Of a stretch of 64,000 bases of DNA, positions 61,883 through 64,000 are shown piece after piece. A program made the position numbers and the translations under genes. Under the pieces are notes generated by a model. It did not search any database. It saw only the letters and a program-made list of their open reading frames with translations, and was not told the origin of the DNA. Position 1 is the stretch's first letter. The number at the start of each line of letters is the position of its first letter. The stretch is from Pseudoroseomonas ludipueritiae (GTDB lineage Bacteria > Pseudomonadota > Alphaproteobacteria > Acetobacterales > Acetobacteraceae): NCBI RefSeq assembly GCF_014490445.1, contig NZ_JACTUZ010000009.1, positions 1 through 64,000 on the forward strand, read 5' to 3'.

Positions 61883-62809
61883 ATGCGTTACGACTTGACT
61901 GATCTCAAGCTGTTCCGCGCAATCGCCGAGCTATCCAGCCTCTCACTCGGTGCCAACAAGGTCGCTCTTTCGGCAGGGTCGGCAAGCTATCGCCTGAAGA
62001 ACCTGGAGCATACAGCCGGGACACAGCTGTTTCGCCGCACTCCTCGCGGGATGGACCTAACCCCGGCTGGTCAGGCTCTTCTCCGCCACGTGACCCAAGT
62101 TCTGTCCGATCTTGAGGTGATGCATGGGGAGATGTCGTCCTTCGCGAAGGGAATGCGGGGCAGCATCAGGCTCCTGGCGAACAGCAGTTCATTGAACAGC
62201 CATCTCTCCTTGGCACTCTCTACCTTTCTCGCTGAGCACCCCCAGGTGAACATCGAATTGGAGGAGCAGAATAGCGAGGACATCGTACTGGCGGTCCATG
62301 ATGGCTCAGCTGACCTCGGCGTAGTTGCCGGAAGCATTGAGTCGGGCCCACTGCATGCCACGCCATACGCCGAAGATCGCTTGATCCTCGCTGTGCCCAG
62401 GGGTCATGCCCTGGCCGGTTCAGGCGAGATGAGGCTTTTGGATGGCCTCCCGTACGACTTTGTCTGCATGAACCGCACCAGCAGCAATTTCCAGTTCCTG
62501 CAAAGCACGGCTTCGCGACTCGGACACCACCTTCGAGTTCGCATACACGTTCATAGCTTCGATGCGGTTCTGGATTTCGTCGCGGCGGGTGTTGGAATCG
62601 CACTCGTTCCCCAAAGCATCTATGCCAAGGCCGATGGTGCTGGGCGCTGCGTTGCGCTGGATCTCTCAGATAGCTGGGCTCATCGCTCGCTCAAGCTCGT
62701 GACCCGGGACATAGCCCGAGAACCGCCCTTTGTTCGCGCCCTCCGCAACCATCTGACGCGTTACGCCAGCCCAGGCTCAGGGCCTATCAACGGGCCTCTT
62801 GCGCTTTGA
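61883..62809 (+). CDS. LysR-family transcriptional regulator
   Basis: 308 aa from ATG at 61,883 (GGGAGGGA upstream). DNA-binding domain RYDLTDLKLFRAIAELSSLSLGANKVALSAGSASYRLKNLE, then an effector domain (RLLANSSSLNSHLSLALSTFLAEHP). Strong resemblance to the regulator at 6,512 in both domains. It lies divergent from the CoA-transferase operon beyond the pseudogene zone and may once have controlled it. Confidence 0.9.
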   Translation: MRYDLTDLKLFRAIAELSSLSLGANKVALSAGSASYRLKNLEHTAGTQLFRRTPRGMDLTPAGQALLRHVTQVLSDLEVMHGEMSSFAKGMRGSIRLLANSSSLNSHLSLALSTFLAEHPQVNIELEEQNSEDIVLAVHDGSADLGVVAGSIESGPLHATPYAEDRLILAVPRGHALAGSGEMRLLDGLPYDFVCMNRTSSNFQFLQSTASRLGHHLRVRIHVHSFDAVLDFVAAGVGIALVPQSIYAKADGAGRCVALDLSDSWAHRSLKLVTRDIAREPPFVRALRNHLTRYASPGSGPINGPLAL

Positions 62810-62845
62810 TCCTGCTGTAATTCCATGGCGGCTGGAAGTGCTGCC

Positions 62846-63340
62846 ATGGCTGACCTGTTCTGGCTCACGAATCAGATCGAGCGGATGACGCCCTACTTCC
62901 CGCCTTCGCATGGCGTGCCACGGGTCGACGACCAACGCGTCGTCAGTGTCATCATCCACGTCATCTGCAACGGGCTGCGCTGGCGCGATGCGCCTGCCGA
63001 GTACAGCCCACACAAGACCCTCTACAACCGCTTGGTCCGCGGGAGCCGCATGGGCGTCTTCAACCGCATCTTCGTGGGGCTGGCCGGACGCAAAGGGCAG
63101 CCAGACCGGCTGATGATCGACGCCACGCACCTCAAGGCCCACCGCACAGCAGCCAGCCTGCTCAAAAAGGGGCTGCTCCGCGCCGTATCGGACGCACCAA
63201 GGGTGGCCGGAATTCCAAACTGCACGTGGCCTCAGACGGGCAAGGCCGCCCACTCAAGGCCAGATGAACGATCGCAGGCGCGCGGCGCTGATGCTGAATG
63301 CTCTGCCGCCGAAGCCGCCGGATCGCGTGCATGTTGGCCT
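62846..63340 (+). pseudogene. IS5-family transposase remnant
   Basis: MADLFWLTNQIERMTPYFPP is the IS5 N-terminus, followed by GLRWRDAPAEYSPHKTLYNR and DATHLKAHRTAASLLKKG. The frame then breaks: RRIGRTKGGRNSKLHVASDG is in the next frame, and a further piece (MNDRRRAALMLNALPPKPPD) follows a small deletion. The C-terminal half with the remaining DDE residues is missing. Terminal inverted repeats were not found. Confidence 0.8.
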
Positions 63341-63368
63341 GCCGAGGTTCAGGCCAGGGCTGACCGCC

Positions 63369-64000
63369 TCATGCCTGGCTCGTTGTCATCGCCCCCTCCA
63401 GAACTTTGTAGATCCGGGGATCGGCGGCCTGGGCGACGTTGAAGCGCAGGAACCCCGACGCGCTGCCTGAAGCACTGAAAACGTTGCCGGGCGCCAGCAC
63501 AACGCCCTCGGTCACGGCGGCTCGTGCCAGGGTCGCTGAATCCTGGCCTTCGGGAAGCTGGCACCACAGGTAGAAACCGCCGCGCGGCATCAGCCAGGGC
63601 CGGATGCCGAGAGGCTCCAGCCGGCGGGCGGTCTCGCGCCGCGCGCGCGTGAGCCGCTGGCGCAGGTCGTCCATGTGCCTGCGGTAGCTTCCGCCGGACA
63701 GAACACCGGCAATGACCTCGGCGGCGACGGGGCTCGGCCCACCGAAGCCCGTGGCGATCTGCAGATCGACCAGCCCTTCGACCCACTCGGCGCGGGCGGC
63801 GATGTAGCCGCAGCGGATCGAGGCCGAGAGGGTCTTGGAAAAGCTCCCGATCCGGACAACCCGATGAAGGCCGTCCAGCACCGCCAGGCGCGGAGATGGC
63901 TCCGGCTCGAAATCCGCGAAGATATCGTCCTCGACGATTGTCAGGTCGTGCGCCGCCGCCATGGTCAGGAGGTGGTGCGCCGTGCGGGCGGCGAGCGTGG
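63369..64000 (-). CDS. PLP-dependent aminotransferase-like protein, possibly MocR-type (partial)
   Basis: The gene continues past the window's right edge; about 210 C-terminal residues are visible. IVEDDIFADFEPEPSPRLAVLDG has the PLP-contacting Asp region, and IGSFSKTLSASIRCGYIAA contains the Schiff-base lysine. The end (VLAPGNVFSASGSASGFLRFNVAQAADPRIYKVLEGAM) fits class I/II aminotransferase domains of GntR/MocR regulators. Whether a GntR winged helix precedes it cannot be seen. The IS5 remnant ends about 30 bases from its stop. Confidence 0.85.
   Translation of the reverse strand, partial: TLAARTAHHLLTMAAAHDLTIVEDDIFADFEPEPSPRLAVLDGLHRVVRIGSFSKTLSASIRCGYIAARAEWVEGLVDLQIATGFGGPSPVAAEVIAGVLSGGSYRRHMDDLRQRLTRARRETARRLEPLGIRPWLMPRGGFYLWCQLPEGQDSATLARAAVTEGVVLAPGNVFSASGSASGFLRFNVAQAADPRIYKVLEGAMTTSQA

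Overview
The window is high-GC DNA with dense genes, ATGA/GTGA stop-start overlaps and a GTTC-N7-GTTC SOS box, so it comes from an alphaproteobacterium. The many orphan tripartite-tricarboxylate (TctC/Bug-type) receptors, each beside CoA-transferase, enoyl-CoA hydratase or acyl-CoA dehydrogenase genes and LysR regulators, suggest Acetobacteraceae of the Roseomonas kind. That placement is inference. I saw no rRNA, tRNA, CRISPR array or replication origin.

Layout: 0.1-0.5 kb holds a decayed copy of a locus found intact at 43.7-44.1 kb. 0.8-4.9 kb is a three-gene ABC importer. 5.1-8.5 kb has an MFS exporter and a divergent LysR/TauE-type permease pair. 8.9-15.7 kb carries an AI-2E-type permease with an extra C-terminal domain, a PAS-PAS-PAS-LuxR regulator and a stress operon (CsbD, PhnA-like membrane protein, two DUF2382/YsnF proteins) closed by a strong hairpin. 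15.8-19.1 kb has small proteins, an SRAP protein, a winged-helix MNT/HEPN toxin-antitoxin pair with its own promoter/operator, and a lone ParD-like antitoxin. 19.3-23.0 kb is an SOS-box-controlled pair: an unknown 152-residue protein overlapping dnaE2. 23.2-30.9 kb is small-molecule metabolism (M20 hydrolase, NmrA/HxlR, TetR/RidA, quinone oxidoreductase, epoxide hydrolase), including a decayed second copy of the nmrA promoter and 5' end.

31.2-40.9 kb is a LysR-controlled catabolic block (ketopantoate-reductase-like, VOC, MaoC, CoA transferase, TctC, AroE-like dehydrogenase, QuiC-like 3-dehydroshikimate dehydratase) pointing to quinate/shikimate-like or related acids. 41.2-44.7 kb holds a DUF945-like protein, a DEDDh exonuclease and small proteins.

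44.8-53.2 kb is the most interesting part, a defence-type island lying between two TniQ-family genes. On the minus strand it carries an SF2 helicase with a possible C-terminal nuclease, a 212-nt structured gap, then a retron-type reverse transcriptase (NAxxH, YADD, VTG motifs) that reads, after two 1-nt frame breaks, into a trypsin-like serine protease with an intact catalytic triad. The helicase and the first TniQ also each have one 1-nt frame break. All four breaks fit loss of one base from a short G or C run, so they are either true decay or sequence errors.

53.9-63.3 kb contains two more TctC/CoA-type operons with LysR genes and a zone of pseudogenes (TctC, 3-hydroxyacyl-CoA dehydrogenase, IS66 and IS5 transposase remnants). 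The window ends inside a PLP-dependent aminotransferase-type gene.
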